The position numbers and the translations under genes were made by a program. The notes beneath the pieces were generated by a model, which was given only the letters and a program-made list of their open reading frames with translations, made no database searches and was not told the origin of the DNA. 64,000 bases of DNA. It comes from Leucobacter komagatae. GTDB lineage: Bacteria; Actinomycetota; Actinomycetes; Actinomycetales; Microbacteriaceae. The stretch is from positions 121,228 to 185,227 of the forward strand of contig NZ_JXSQ01000006.1 in the NCBI RefSeq assembly GCF_000834055.1. The letters run 5' to 3'. This document shows positions 25,758 through 34,494 of this stretch, piece after piece. Position 1 is the stretch's first letter; each line of letters starts with the position of its first letter.

Positions 25758-25782
25758 CCTTGGCCTGTCCAAGGCGTATGCT
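25758..25782 (+). promoter_or_regulatory. Candidate promoter with palindrome upstream of the surface-protein gene
   Basis: The palindrome CCTTGG-CCTGT-CCAAGG (25758-25774) directly precedes TATGCT (25777-25782), a plausible -10. A weak TTCTCC lies 17 bp further upstream. The arrangement suggests a regulator site inside the promoter. Confidence 0.35.
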
Positions 25783-25825
25783 GAGATAGAAATTTCAAAG
25801 GCGACGTTTGCGGGGAGCATCAACG

Positions 25826-27934
25826 ATGACGATTACTCTAGGGGCGCGATTTGGCGCGCTCACGACCGCAGCGCTGCTTGGAGGGTCGCTCATCGCAGCG
25901 ACGCCATCAATGGCTATCGCTGCTGATGCGGCCACCATCGAGGTCACCTCGGAGGCGAACGATGGCCCGGGGTCGCTGCGAGCGGCGTTCGAAACGGCTA
26001 ACGCACAGCCCGACGTCGCGACGACGGTCACCTTTGCGCCGTCCGTGCGCACAGTGACGGTATCGGAGATGCTGTACTCGGAGGTGTCTCTCACCATTCG
26101 GGGCAACGGGCAGGACAACACGGAGATCAAGCAGGTCACCACCGAACCCGGCGGCTTCCCAGCCCTGCTCGGGTTCGCGTCGTCCTCCGTGCAGCTCAGT
26201 GGTGTGACCCTCACCGGAAGCGAAGGCTGGTGGACCTCGGGGCTCATCATCTCGGCGGACGCCGCCCTGCCGCAGACGAGCGCCGTCACGGACACGACGA
26301 TCCGCGGCTTCGGCGAGATCGGCCTCAGGCTGGAAGGGCTCAGCGGGCACGACTTCACCATGTCTGGCACGACGCTCACGGGCAACGGCATTGGCATGTC
26401 GGTGTGGGGCGTGAGCGACGCAGAGCTCACTGTGACCGACTCTGTCATCGCCGATAACGAGCAGACCGGGCTTCAGCTCAGGTACTACACACCGAGCGCA
26501 GACGCTGGGGCGACGCTCGAACGTGTGCGACTCAGTGGCAACGGCGGCCTCGACGAGGAGGGCCTTGGTGAGAGCGCTGGCGGCTTGAGCCTCTCGGGAG
26601 AGTTCACGGAATTCACCGGTGCAGTCTCCCCCGTTCGTATCGTCGACAGCGTGTTTGAAAACAATGTCGGCCGCTCGGCTGGCGCAATCGAGTACCACCC
26701 AACGTGGGGTGAGCCGAATGTGGATGCCCCACCGTACATTCATGTCAGCGGTACGACGTTCGTCGGCAACATCGGAGGCGGCTTCGAAGAGGGAGAGCCC
26801 GCTGGGGCTGCATCGATCCTCCTAGCGTCCCCGCCGATGGTGCGCGCCGCGGCGGACGCAGCTCCGGCGGACGAGGCCCTGCGCTACCCCGTCTTGCTCG
26901 TGGAGAACAGCACGTTCGACGGTTCGGCTGCCCTGGCTGCTGGCAAGTCGAGCGCACTCGTCGGCGACGGATACGGCAACAACAAGATCAAGCTCGACCA
27001 GGTAACCGCCGTGTCTTCCATTATCGATCTCGTTGGACGCGGTTCATCCAACGAGGTAGCGATCACCCGCTCCGCGATCGATTCGGGGGCGAAGGATCCG
27101 TTCGCGTTTAGCAGCGACGAGTCGACAGAGCCGAACATCGTCACGGTCTCGGACTCGGTCTTCACGCAGCCGAGCGAGAACGTCGATGTTGAGGCGGGAA
27201 CCTCACAGGTCATCCCACTCGCAGCACTCGAGCTCGGACCGCTTGCCGACAACGGCGGCCCGACTCAGACGATGCTCCCGAGCGAGACATCGCCGCTCGT
27301 GGATGCGGTTACCGAAGCAGGCGCCCTCACCGTCGACCAGCGCGGGTTCCCCCGCCCCGTGAACGGCGCCGCTGACATCGGTGCGGTGGAGGTGGAGATG
27401 CGGGAGCAGCCCGTGCTCGAATCGACCGTGTCGATCCTCGCCGACGTGAAGGTCGCGAACGGTGAGACCGCTGTGTTCACCGCCGAGCGCACCGCGCCAA
27501 CACCAGCCCGCGCGGATGCGGAAGCGCTTCCCGCCGTCACCGTCACCATCGCCACGTCCGACGGCACCGCGATCGCAGGCACCGACTACACGGCGTCCGA
27601 GCTGACGCTCAGTTGGGCCGAAGGCGAATCGGGTGCGAAGTCGTTCGCTGTGCCGACCGCGAAGCTCGAGGGCCCGCAACAGGAACGCGAATTTTCCGTC
27701 ACGCTGAGCGAGCCGAGCGAGCACCTCACCATCGAGCGGGCAACCGCGACGGGCACGCTGCCTGCGATTGAGGGCTCGGCCGTTGTTCCCGAGGTCACGC
27801 CGCCCGGCAAGGGCGACAAGGGCGACATCGCTGAGACCGGCGGCTCGGGTCCGATCGGGTGGATGATTGCGGCTCTGCTTGCGGTACTCGCAGGTGCCGG
27901 CGTGCTGACCGCGCGGCGCGCGCTGCGCCAGTAG
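25826..27934 (+). CDS. Secreted beta-helix / Calx-beta surface protein, sortase-anchored
   Basis: 702 aa. A signal peptide ends near 'PSMAIAADA'. Residues about 35-480 form a right-handed beta-helix with CSLREA-like 'GPGSLRAAFETANA', many 'VTDSVIADNEQTG' turns, and 'LGPLADNGGPTQTMLP...QRGFPRP' closing repeats as in autotransporter-like adhesins. Residues about 520-640 are a Calx-beta domain ('VTIATSDGTAIAGTDYTASELTLSWAEGES'). The C-terminus has IAETG, a hydrophobic helix and 'RRALRQ', matching the LAXTG-type signal of class E sortases. The ATG at 25826 has GGGGAG 8 nt upstream. Likely a cell-wall-linked adhesin or glycan-binding protein. Confidence 0.85.
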   Translation: MTITLGARFGALTTAALLGGSLIAATPSMAIAADAATIEVTSEANDGPGSLRAAFETANAQPDVATTVTFAPSVRTVTVSEMLYSEVSLTIRGNGQDNTEIKQVTTEPGGFPALLGFASSSVQLSGVTLTGSEGWWTSGLIISADAALPQTSAVTDTTIRGFGEIGLRLEGLSGHDFTMSGTTLTGNGIGMSVWGVSDAELTVTDSVIADNEQTGLQLRYYTPSADAGATLERVRLSGNGGLDEEGLGESAGGLSLSGEFTEFTGAVSPVRIVDSVFENNVGRSAGAIEYHPTWGEPNVDAPPYIHVSGTTFVGNIGGGFEEGEPAGAASILLASPPMVRAAADAAPADEALRYPVLLVENSTFDGSAALAAGKSSALVGDGYGNNKIKLDQVTAVSSIIDLVGRGSSNEVAITRSAIDSGAKDPFAFSSDESTEPNIVTVSDSVFTQPSENVDVEAGTSQVIPLAALELGPLADNGGPTQTMLPSETSPLVDAVTEAGALTVDQRGFPRPVNGAADIGAVEVEMREQPVLESTVSILADVKVANGETAVFTAERTAPTPARADAEALPAVTVTIATSDGTAIAGTDYTASELTLSWAEGESGAKSFAVPTAKLEGPQQEREFSVTLSEPSEHLTIERATATGTLPAIEGSAVVPEVTPPGKGDKGDIAETGGSGPIGWMIAALLAVLAGAGVLTARRALRQ

Positions 27935-27949
27935 CAGCAAGCACCCCGA

Positions 27950-27996
27950 CACACAGCGGCCCTGCCCCGGAAGTTCCGGGGCAGGGCCGCTGTGTG
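27950..27996. terminator. Bidirectional terminator, 23-bp perfect hairpin
   Basis: Arms 27950-27972 and 27974-27996 are perfectly complementary around a single base (CGGCCCTGCCCCGGAA core). It lies between the convergent surface-protein and Lrp genes and can stop both transcripts. Confidence 0.85.
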
Positions 27997-28040
27997 CGGT
28001 GACGGCCCAGTGGTGCCCCGCCGCGACCTGATGCGACCCG

Positions 28041-28508
28041 CTACTGGCCGAGCAGCCCGGTGACGCGATACGGAATGACCTGGCGCAGGAACAGGCTCGT
28101 CGAGGTGCGCATGATTCCGGGGCACAGGCGGATCTCCTCGCTGACCCGGTACAGATCGTCTGGATCACGCGCCACGACTCTGAGCAGCAGGTCGGTGTCG
28201 CCCGCCGGGGCAAAGCACTCGAGCACCTCGGGGATGCTCGCGAGGGCCCCGATCGCTTCCTGAATGAGGTGCTGGTCGAGTTCAACCTGCACCATCGCGG
28301 CGACCGGTCGTCCGAACGCTGCCGGCTTCACCCGCGAGCTGTGCGGCCTGAACACGTCAGAGGCCTGCATGCGGTCCAGCCTCGCCTGCACGGTGCCGCG
28401 GGCGAGATTGAGGTTCTGCGCAATCATTGCCACCGGCATTCGGCCATCAATGTCGAGCTGTTCGAGGATCTTACGATCCGTCGCATCAACGGCGTACATT
28501 TCGCTCAT
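28041..28508 (-). CDS. Lrp/AsnC family transcriptional regulator
   Basis: 155 aa. The N-terminal helix-turn-helix is 'DATDRKILEQLDIDGRMPVAMIAQNLNLARGTVQARLDRM', and the C-terminal RAM domain ('VQVELDQHLIQEAIGALASIPEVLECFAPAGDTDLLLRV') binds amino acids or other small effectors. GGGAGGG precedes the ATG at 28508. TATAGT on the minus strand (28533-28538) is a good -10 with a short leader. It is divergent from an MFS gene, which it may control. Confidence 0.92.
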   Translation of the reverse strand: MSEMYAVDATDRKILEQLDIDGRMPVAMIAQNLNLARGTVQARLDRMQASDVFRPHSSRVKPAAFGRPVAAMVQVELDQHLIQEAIGALASIPEVLECFAPAGDTDLLLRVVARDPDDLYRVSEEIRLCPGIMRTSTSLFLRQVIPYRVTGLLGQ

Positions 28509-28737
28509 GTCGCCCTCCCTTTGTCGCCTTCAACTATACAGATTGCGCACTCAAATCGACGTCTATTGCGCTAATCTTTCAGCCTGCGATTGAATGCTCT
28601 CTGGGGGCGGCAACCCATCGCCCCCGCAGACAGCACCCCCGCACACCACCGGGCACGCGCCAAGCAAACGTCTACCACCCCCAGATGTTCGCGCCACTTA
28701 TCGGCGGCACGCCGCACGCCGCCGCACACACACGTTT

Positions 28738-28773
28738 CGCCCTCTGCGCCACCGACCACCGGCGCAGAGGGCG
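28738..28773. repeat. Perfect 13-bp hairpin in the Lrp-MFS intergenic region
   Basis: CGCCCTCTGCGCC and GGCGCAGAGGGCG flank a 10-nt loop. The 444-bp gap (28509-28952) has no convincing gene. A possible promoter for the MFS gene (TTGCGT 28814, TTGAAT 28837, spacing 17) lies downstream of it, so the hairpin is more likely an operator, an end signal or part of a small RNA than a leader structure. Confidence 0.5.
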
Positions 28774-28952
28774 CACTGCGTGTATGCCGGACAGTCACAC
28801 TTCGCGCGCCGATTTGCGTGTGCCCGCCCGGTAAGTTTGAATGCTCATCGGGGATCGGTCATCACACCGCTTCCCACACCGCTGCACACCACACCCGGCA
28901 CTGCAGCACGGCACGCAACCACCACCCCGGTTGCCAGTACGAAAGCACCACG

Positions 28953-30212
28953 TTGAGCACCACCCCTGCCCTCGCGCACCCCGGCAGCGCGCCCGTTTCC
29001 CTCAGGCGCCCCCGAATTCGCGCGACGCTCACTATCGTTAGCCTCTTTGGCCTGCTCACCGCCGTGAACCTTCCGACGGCACTGTTCCCGATCATCGGGG
29101 ATCGCCTCAGCGTCGACGCGTTCGGGATCACCATCGCCTTCGCGAGCTACGTTCTCAGCCTGCTCGTTGGGCTTGTCTTGTTCCGCCGACTTGCCGAGCG
29201 CGCCAACCGGCGCACAGTCTTCGTCTGCGCCCTCGCCGCGACGTCGATTGCGACGCTCGGCCTCGCGCTTGCGCCAACCCTCGCCTGGTTCTGCCTCGCC
29301 CGCGCCATCCAGGGGCTCGCGATCGCGGCCGCGACAGGCACGGGATCGAGCGCCCTCCGGGTGCTGCTGCCTGGCCGCCCGAGCCTGAGCGGCAGGCTGA
29401 CGCTGCTCGCAACGTCCGGTGGCGTCGCGGCGGGGCCGATCCTCGGCGGCGTGCTCTCGCTCTTCGGTTCGCCGACCCAGACCCCGTTTTTCGTGTGGTC
29501 GCTCGTGCTCGCGGCGCTCATCCCTGTCGTGCTGCTCATCGCACCGCACCCCGAATGTCGCCCGCTGCGCCGCCCGATCCGCACCGCGCAGGCGGATCCC
29601 GCAGCGCCCATGACCGCTACGCAGCAGCTCGCGCTACCCGAGGCCGTTGCAGCTTCGATCCCCGTGATCCGCATGGCCGCGCTCGTCGGTTTCGCGAGTT
29701 TCGCGTTCCTCGGCTTCTCCCTCTCGCTCGCCCCAGGACACTTCGCCGAGCTCTTCGGCGCGACCTCGCGGCCGATGCTCGGGCTCCTTGCCTCCCTCGC
29801 GCTGCTCGCCTCGGCAGGAGCGCAGCTCTTCCCCATTCGCGGGCGCTGGGCCGCACCACTCGCTCTCACGGCCTTCGCCGCGGGCGTCCTCTTGCTCGGG
29901 CTCGCGACGGCGCTCGGGAGCCCCGGGCTCACCATTGCCGCCTGCATCCTGGCTGGGGCAGGCCAGGGCGTCGCGTTCCAGCAGGTGTTCGGCGCGGCCG
30001 TGTCGGCCGTCCCATCGGAGCGGCACGCTGCAACGGTCAACACCATCTACGCGGTGACGTACATCGGCAGCACCCTGCCCGTGCTCGGGCTTGGCGTTGC
30101 GGCGACCGCGTTCGGGCTCACGCCAGCCGTCATCGCATTCACCCTCGCGCTCGCGCTCGCGTGCGGCGCGCTCGCCTTTACCGCTGCGCGCGCGGCCAAG
30201 CGCACAGCGTAA
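28953..30212 (+). CDS. MFS transporter (12-TM)
   Basis: 419 aa with about twelve hydrophobic helices. '[22 protein letters not shown]' is a motif A-like loop and '[17 protein letters not shown]' a motif C-like helix, the antiporter signature. The substrate is unknown. The TTG at 28953 is chosen because the similarity-like part begins there and GAAAG lies 8 nt upstream; the frame upstream is low-complexity intergenic DNA. It is divergent from the Lrp regulator, as for amino-acid or drug exporters under Lrp control. Confidence 0.8.
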   Translation: MSTTPALAHPGSAPVSLRRPRIRATLTIVSLFGLLTAVNLPTALFPIIGDRLSVDAFGITIAFASYVLSLLVGLVLFRRLAERANRRTVFVCALAATSIATLGLALAPTLAWFCLARAIQGLAIAAATGTGSSALRVLLPGRPSLSGRLTLLATSGGVAAGPILGGVLSLFGSPTQTPFFVWSLVLAALIPVVLLIAPHPECRPLRRPIRTAQADPAAPMTATQQLALPEAVAASIPVIRMAALVGFASFAFLGFSLSLAPGHFAELFGATSRPMLGLLASLALLASAGAQLFPIRGRWAAPLALTAFAAGVLLLGLATALGSPGLTIAACILAGAGQGVAFQQVFGAAVSAVPSERHAATVNTIYAVTYIGSTLPVLGLGVAATAFGLTPAVIAFTLALALACGALAFTAARAAKRTA

Positions 30213-30364
30213 CTCCCCCGCCCAACGCGATGTGGGCTCGCCGGATACGCGTCCCACCCGGTACGCGTCGCACCGGATACGCATCCAACCTGTCATGCGT
30301 TTAGACTTCACCGGGTACACAGCAGGTGAGCGACGAGTGGTCGTTCCGGGGAGGAAGCTGCCGA

Positions 30365-30880
30365 ATGCCAGACCAGAGGATCAACTTCGGTGGCGATCTG
30401 AAGCGCGCACGAGTGTCGGCGCACGGCACCGCCTTCATCACACGCGGCAAGGCACTGTATGTCGTGGACGACAGTATGGATGCCCACCAGTACATCTCAG
30501 CGGTTGAGCCACTCGACAAGCGAGAGAACCTTGCCAAGACGTACTGGAGCGTCGCAGGGATCATCGGCGCCATCGCCCTCGCCGGCTTGGTGCTCCAGGG
30601 CATCGCTGGGCGCGACACACCCTGGATCGTCGGGGAGTTCCTGCCGGGAATAGTCGGAGCCACCATAGGCGTTTCGATCCTGGCGATGGTGAACACCGCG
30701 AAGCGCAACGGCCTCCGAGCTGCCGCGGCAGCCAACCCGGTGCCGCGCCCGCTCGTGAGCATCACCGGTGCCGACCCGGAGGTGCTGCGGCTGATCACGC
30801 CGGAGGTTCGGGAGCAGATCAAGGCCGCGAAGCCAGGCCGCTCACGAGAGCGCATCCTTGAGGAATTCCTCGACGCCTAG
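30365..30880 (+). CDS. Hypothetical two-helix membrane protein
   Basis: 171 aa. A polar N-terminal domain ('INFGGDLKRARVSAHGTAFITRGKALYVVDDSMDAHQYI') precedes two membrane helices (about 70-90 and 98-118); the C-terminal cytoplasmic part has 'ITPEVREQIKAAKPGRSRERILEEF'. The family is not recognised. The ATG at 30365 has GGGGAGGA about 10 nt upstream; a GTG at 30326 is possible but has no clear ribosome site. Two copies of a GGCAGCGGCACCC repeat follow the gene. Confidence 0.6.
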   Translation: MPDQRINFGGDLKRARVSAHGTAFITRGKALYVVDDSMDAHQYISAVEPLDKRENLAKTYWSVAGIIGAIALAGLVLQGIAGRDTPWIVGEFLPGIVGATIGVSILAMVNTAKRNGLRAAAAANPVPRPLVSITGADPEVLRLITPEVREQIKAAKPGRSRERILEEFLDA

Positions 30881-30918
30881 ACGTCCGCGCGGCAGCGGCA
30901 CCCGGCAGCGGCACCCGC

Positions 30919-31674
30919 CTATGCGCCGGTGATCGCCGCGAGCCCGAGGCGCTCCTGCTCGGTGAGCATGGAGCTGAACCGATCGGCAATGGCGCCGCGC
31001 GCGATTCGCCCGGCCTCCGCAGCGTCGCGCCTTTCGATCGCCTCGAACAGCCCCGAGTCGATCCGTGCAGAGTCGAGCTTCACGGCGTTTCCGCCCGCGC
31101 CGCGCTCAAGGTCGCGGCGCACGAGCTCGCGGAGCGCCCCAGCGACTGCCTCCCCGCTCAACCGCAGAATCTGGTTGCCGCTCGCCTCCCAGACGGTTTC
31201 GTGGAACGCGAGGTCGGCGTCGGCGAAGTCGCTCGCGTCCCCCTCAGCTGCTTCGCGCATCCTGGCGACGGCGGCACGCATGCGTTCGAGTTGTTCGGGC
31301 GAGTGCAGCACCGCGGCGAGTTCGCTCGCGGAACCGTCGAGCACAATACGGAACTGCACGAGTTCCGCGAGGCCGAGCGAGGCGGTGCCGATCATCGCAC
31401 GAAACGAACGCCCGAGGGTTTCGGATGACGGCGCGAGCACGACGGGCCCGCCGCGGGTGCCAGGCTTCGGTTCAATGAGACCCATGCTCTGCAGCACGCG
31501 GAGCGCCTCGCGCACGGTGGGCCGGCTCACACCAAATTGCACCATGAGGTCGCGTTCGCTCGAGAGCTGTGAGCCGACGGGGATATCGCCGGAGAGGATC
31601 GCGGACTCGACCTGTTCGACGATCCGTTGGTAGGTGAGCACAGGCACTGCCTGAGTAAAGCTATGTGTAGTCAA
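30919..31674 (-). CDS. GntR family regulator (FadR subfamily)
   Basis: 251 aa. The N-terminal winged helix ('YQRIVEQVESAILSGDIPVGSQLSSERDLMVQFGVSRPTVREALRVLQSMGLI') is typical GntR; the C-terminal all-helical FCD domain has 'FHETVWEASGN' with metal-ligand-type Asp/His residues. The TTG at 31674 is preferred because GAGGAG lies 9 nt upstream and nothing conserved precedes it. It is divergent from the ABC-transporter operon, with TGGCCTTACCA between them. A near-identical site lies upstream of the dehydrogenase genes at about 41.97 kb. Confidence 0.9.
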   Translation of the reverse strand: MTTHSFTQAVPVLTYQRIVEQVESAILSGDIPVGSQLSSERDLMVQFGVSRPTVREALRVLQSMGLIEPKPGTRGGPVVLAPSSETLGRSFRAMIGTASLGLAELVQFRIVLDGSASELAAVLHSPEQLERMRAAVARMREAAEGDASDFADADLAFHETVWEASGNQILRLSGEAVAGALRELVRRDLERGAGGNAVKLDSARIDSGLFEAIERRDAAEAGRIARGAIADRFSSMLTEQERLGLAAITGA

Positions 31675-31738
31675 ACGACAGCACTCCTCTGTGAGGTCGA
31701 TGGGCCCTGCGCGCTGAATGACATCAGCAAACTCTCTC

Positions 31739-31777
31739 AGGATAGTAGCGCCCTCAAGTGGCCTTACCATGTATCCT
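31739..31777. promoter_or_regulatory. Divergent promoters with GntR/FadR-type operator
   Basis: TGGCCTTACCA (31759-31769) fits the FadR-type consensus TNGTNNNACNA closely. TATCCT occurs on the plus strand at 31772-31777 (towards the transporter) and on the minus strand at 31739-31744 (towards gntR), so the site lies between and against both putative -10 elements. The gap 31675-31949 holds no gene. Confidence 0.6.
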
Positions 31778-31949
31778 AGTTGGAATCCTCGCGGCGCGAG
31801 GGGCGGATCAGGGCTGATTCGCACCGAGGGGTGACACCACACCAACCGCGCCAACCAGGATCCGCACACCCCGCGAATCCACCCACGCGTCAACACCGAA
31901 TCACCAGCCGTCAGCAAAGCAGCCGACCCCAGTTGTGACAGGAACCACC

Positions 31950-33467
31950 ATGCGTTTTACGACCCCACTCACCCTCGCTGCCGCGATCCTCACCGTCGGT
32001 GCGCTCACCCTCACCGGCTGTTCAGCAGGGTCAGGCGGAGCCCCGGCCGACACCGGGGACACCCCAAGCACCGCAACCATCGCCCTCACCGGCGCACCCG
32101 TGAACCTCGACTTCACCACCACCGCAGGCGCGGCCATCCCGCAGGCGCTCATGTCGAACGTCTACGAGGGCCTCGTCGAGGTCAACCAGGACGGCGAGAT
32201 CGTGCCGCTGCTCGCCAGCGAGTGGAGCCTCAGCGACGACCGCAAAACCTACACGTTCACCCTCGAAGAGGGGGTGACGTTCTCAAACGGTGACCCGTTC
32301 ACCGCCGCAGACGTACAATTCAGCTTCGACCGAGTGAAGACCGACTGGACGAGTTCACTGAAGGCCAAGATGGACGTCGTCGACAGCGTCGAGGTCGTCT
32401 CAGACACCGAGGTTGCCGTGCACCTCAGCCAGCCGTCGAACGCGTGGCTGTTCGACATCGCGACACCCGTAGGTGCGATCTTTACCCCGGACGGCGTCGC
32501 GGATCTCGCGAACACCCCCGTCGGCACCGGCCCGTATGAGGTTGCCGCCTGGAAGCAGAACGAGAGCATCGAACTCGCAACCCGCGAGGACTACTGGGGC
32601 GAGAAGCCGGGTGTCGAGGGCGTCACCCTGCAGTACTTCGCCGACGCAACCGCGACCACGAACGCGCTCCGCACAGGCGACGTCGACGCGATCGTCAACC
32701 TCCAGGCACCGGAGCTCGTGAGCACGTTTGAAAGCGACGACGCATTCACCGTCACCTCAGGCACCTCGAGCGGCGAAATCACGCTGTCGTTCAACAACCG
32801 AACCGAGCCCTTCGACGACGTGCGCGTCCGCCAGGCAGTGCTCTACGCGCTCGACCGCCAGGCGATCATCGACACCGCATGGAACGGCTACGGCTCGCTC
32901 ACCGCGACCTTCGTCACCCCGAAGGAGCCGTACTACGTTGATCTCAACGAGCAGTACGCGTTCGACCCTGAGAAGGCGAAGGAGCTGCTCAAGGAAGCCG
33001 GCAAGGAAAACCTGTCGATCACGTACAAGGTGCCGACCCGCCCCTACGCGCAGGCTGTCTCCGAGATCGTCGTCTCCCAGCTCAAGGACGTCGGCATTGA
33101 CGTGAAGATCGAGTCGTCGGAGTTCCCGGCAGTGTGGCTCGATGACGTCTTCACGAACCACAACTACGAGATGACCACCGTGCTCGCCGTCGAGGCGCGC
33201 GATGTGCTCACCATCTTCAACAACCCCGACTACTACATCGGCTACGACAACGCGAAGATCGCACCGCTCGCCGCGGCAGCGGATCAGGCAGACGAGGCCG
33301 GCTACATCTCAGGCATGCAGGACGTGCAGCGGCAGCTCGTCGACGACGCAGCGAGCGGCGTCCTCTTCCTCCTCCCGAACATCGTGATCGCGAAGGCAGA
33401 GCTGACCGGCGTTCCCGAGAACGCCATCGTTGAGGCACTCAACCTCACCGAGCTCGGCTGGAAGTAA
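31950..33467 (+). CDS. ABC transporter substrate-binding lipoprotein, SBP family 5
   Basis: 505 aa. The signal peptide ends in lipobox LTGC (about residue 24). The body matches oligopeptide/dipeptide-binding proteins: 'VYEGLVEVNQDGEIVPLLASEWSLSDDRKTYTFTLEEGVTFSNGDPFTAADVQFSFDRV', 'VGTGPYEVAAWKQNESI' and 'VRQAVLYALDR'. It captures the substrate outside the membrane for the permeases encoded next. The ATG at 31950 has AGGA 6 nt upstream. Because an amidase closes the operon, the ligand may be an amide or short peptide. Confidence 0.94.
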   Translation: MRFTTPLTLAAAILTVGALTLTGCSAGSGGAPADTGDTPSTATIALTGAPVNLDFTTTAGAAIPQALMSNVYEGLVEVNQDGEIVPLLASEWSLSDDRKTYTFTLEEGVTFSNGDPFTAADVQFSFDRVKTDWTSSLKAKMDVVDSVEVVSDTEVAVHLSQPSNAWLFDIATPVGAIFTPDGVADLANTPVGTGPYEVAAWKQNESIELATREDYWGEKPGVEGVTLQYFADATATTNALRTGDVDAIVNLQAPELVSTFESDDAFTVTSGTSSGEITLSFNNRTEPFDDVRVRQAVLYALDRQAIIDTAWNGYGSLTATFVTPKEPYYVDLNEQYAFDPEKAKELLKEAGKENLSITYKVPTRPYAQAVSEIVVSQLKDVGIDVKIESSEFPAVWLDDVFTNHNYEMTTVLAVEARDVLTIFNNPDYYIGYDNAKIAPLAAAADQADEAGYISGMQDVQRQLVDDAASGVLFLLPNIVIAKAELTGVPENAIVEALNLTELGWK

Positions 33468-33475
33468 CCCGAACC

Positions 33476-33505
33476 GGTGGGGTGGCCGTTCGCGGCCACC
33501 CCACC
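33476..33505 (+). promoter_or_regulatory. Hairpin between the binding-protein and permease genes
   Basis: A perfect 13-bp stem (GGTGGGGTGGCCG) with a TTCG tetraloop lies 8 nt after the binding-protein stop and 40 nt before the permease start. No T run follows. In ABC operons such structures protect the upstream mRNA or partly stop transcription, giving more binding protein than permease. Confidence 0.7.
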
Positions 33506-33544
33506 GCATCGCCTCCACGCACCTTGACCCGCTAGGACCCCGGC

Positions 33545-34492
33545 ATGGCACTTCGGATACTCATCAACCTCGCGCGATTCGCGGCAACGTTCCTCGTCGC
33601 CACCATCGTCGTCTTCCTCTTCATGCGGCTCATCCCCGGCGACGCGGCCCAGGTCGCCCTCGGGGTGAACGCAAGCCCGGAACTCATCGCGCAGATGCAA
33701 AAAGAGTTCGGCATCGACCGCCCGCTGTACATCCAGTACTTTGATTGGGTCGGCGGGCTGCTCCGCGGCGACTTTGGCACCTCGTACGTGACACGCCAAG
33801 ACATCAGCCCGCTCGTGTTCGACCGGCTCCAGGTGAGCCTCATCCTCGTCATCACGGCGATGGTCGTTGCGCTGCTCATCGCGATCCCGCTCGGGACGAT
33901 CGCCGCTGTCAAGCACCGCAACGTCTCCGGGATCCTCATCGGCGCCGGCAGCCAGTTCGGCGTCGCAATCCCCGGCTTCCTCGCGGGTATCCTCCTCGTG
34001 CTCATCTTCGCCGTCGGCCTCGGCTGGCTGCCGGCAGGTGGCTGGACTCCCCCGGGCGAAGACTTCGGCGATTTCCTGCGCCGCCTGATCCTCCCCGTCC
34101 TCGCCCTCGCAAGCGTGCAGGGCGCGATCCTCACCCGCTACGTCCGCTCCGCCGTCCTCGAAATCATGAGCGAGGATTACCTCCGCACGGCCCGCGCGAA
34201 GGGCCTGAGCCCCACGGGCGCGCTCCTCAAGCACGGCATGCGCAACGCAGCGATCCCCGTCATCACCGTCACCGGCGTGCAGCTCGCCGCGCTCATCATC
34301 GGCGCCGTCGTCATCGAGCGCGTGTTCGTGATCCCCGGCCTCGGTTCAATGCTCCTCGACGCAGTCGGCAACCGCGACCTGCTCACCGTGCAGTCCGTCG
34401 TGATGGTGCTCGTCGCGATCACCCTGATCCTCAATCTCCTCATCGACGTGCTGTACACGATCGTTGACCCGCGGATGCGAAAGGGGGCCTAG
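33545..34492 (+). CDS. ABC transporter permease, DppB/OppB type
   Basis: 315 aa with six membrane helices; it begins 'LRILINLARFAATFLVATIVVFLFMRLIPGDAA', the standard DppB N-terminus. The EAA-like loop that contacts the ATPase is 'YLRTARAKGLSPTGALLKHGMRNAAIPVIT'. It forms half of the membrane channel with the next gene product and is only 2 nt from it. Confidence 0.94.
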   Translation: MALRILINLARFAATFLVATIVVFLFMRLIPGDAAQVALGVNASPELIAQMQKEFGIDRPLYIQYFDWVGGLLRGDFGTSYVTRQDISPLVFDRLQVSLILVITAMVVALLIAIPLGTIAAVKHRNVSGILIGAGSQFGVAIPGFLAGILLVLIFAVGLGWLPAGGWTPPGEDFGDFLRRLILPVLALASVQGAILTRYVRSAVLEIMSEDYLRTARAKGLSPTGALLKHGMRNAAIPVITVTGVQLAALIIGAVVIERVFVIPGLGSMLLDAVGNRDLLTVQSVVMVLVAITLILNLLIDVLYTIVDPRMRKGA

Positions 34493-34494
34493 CC

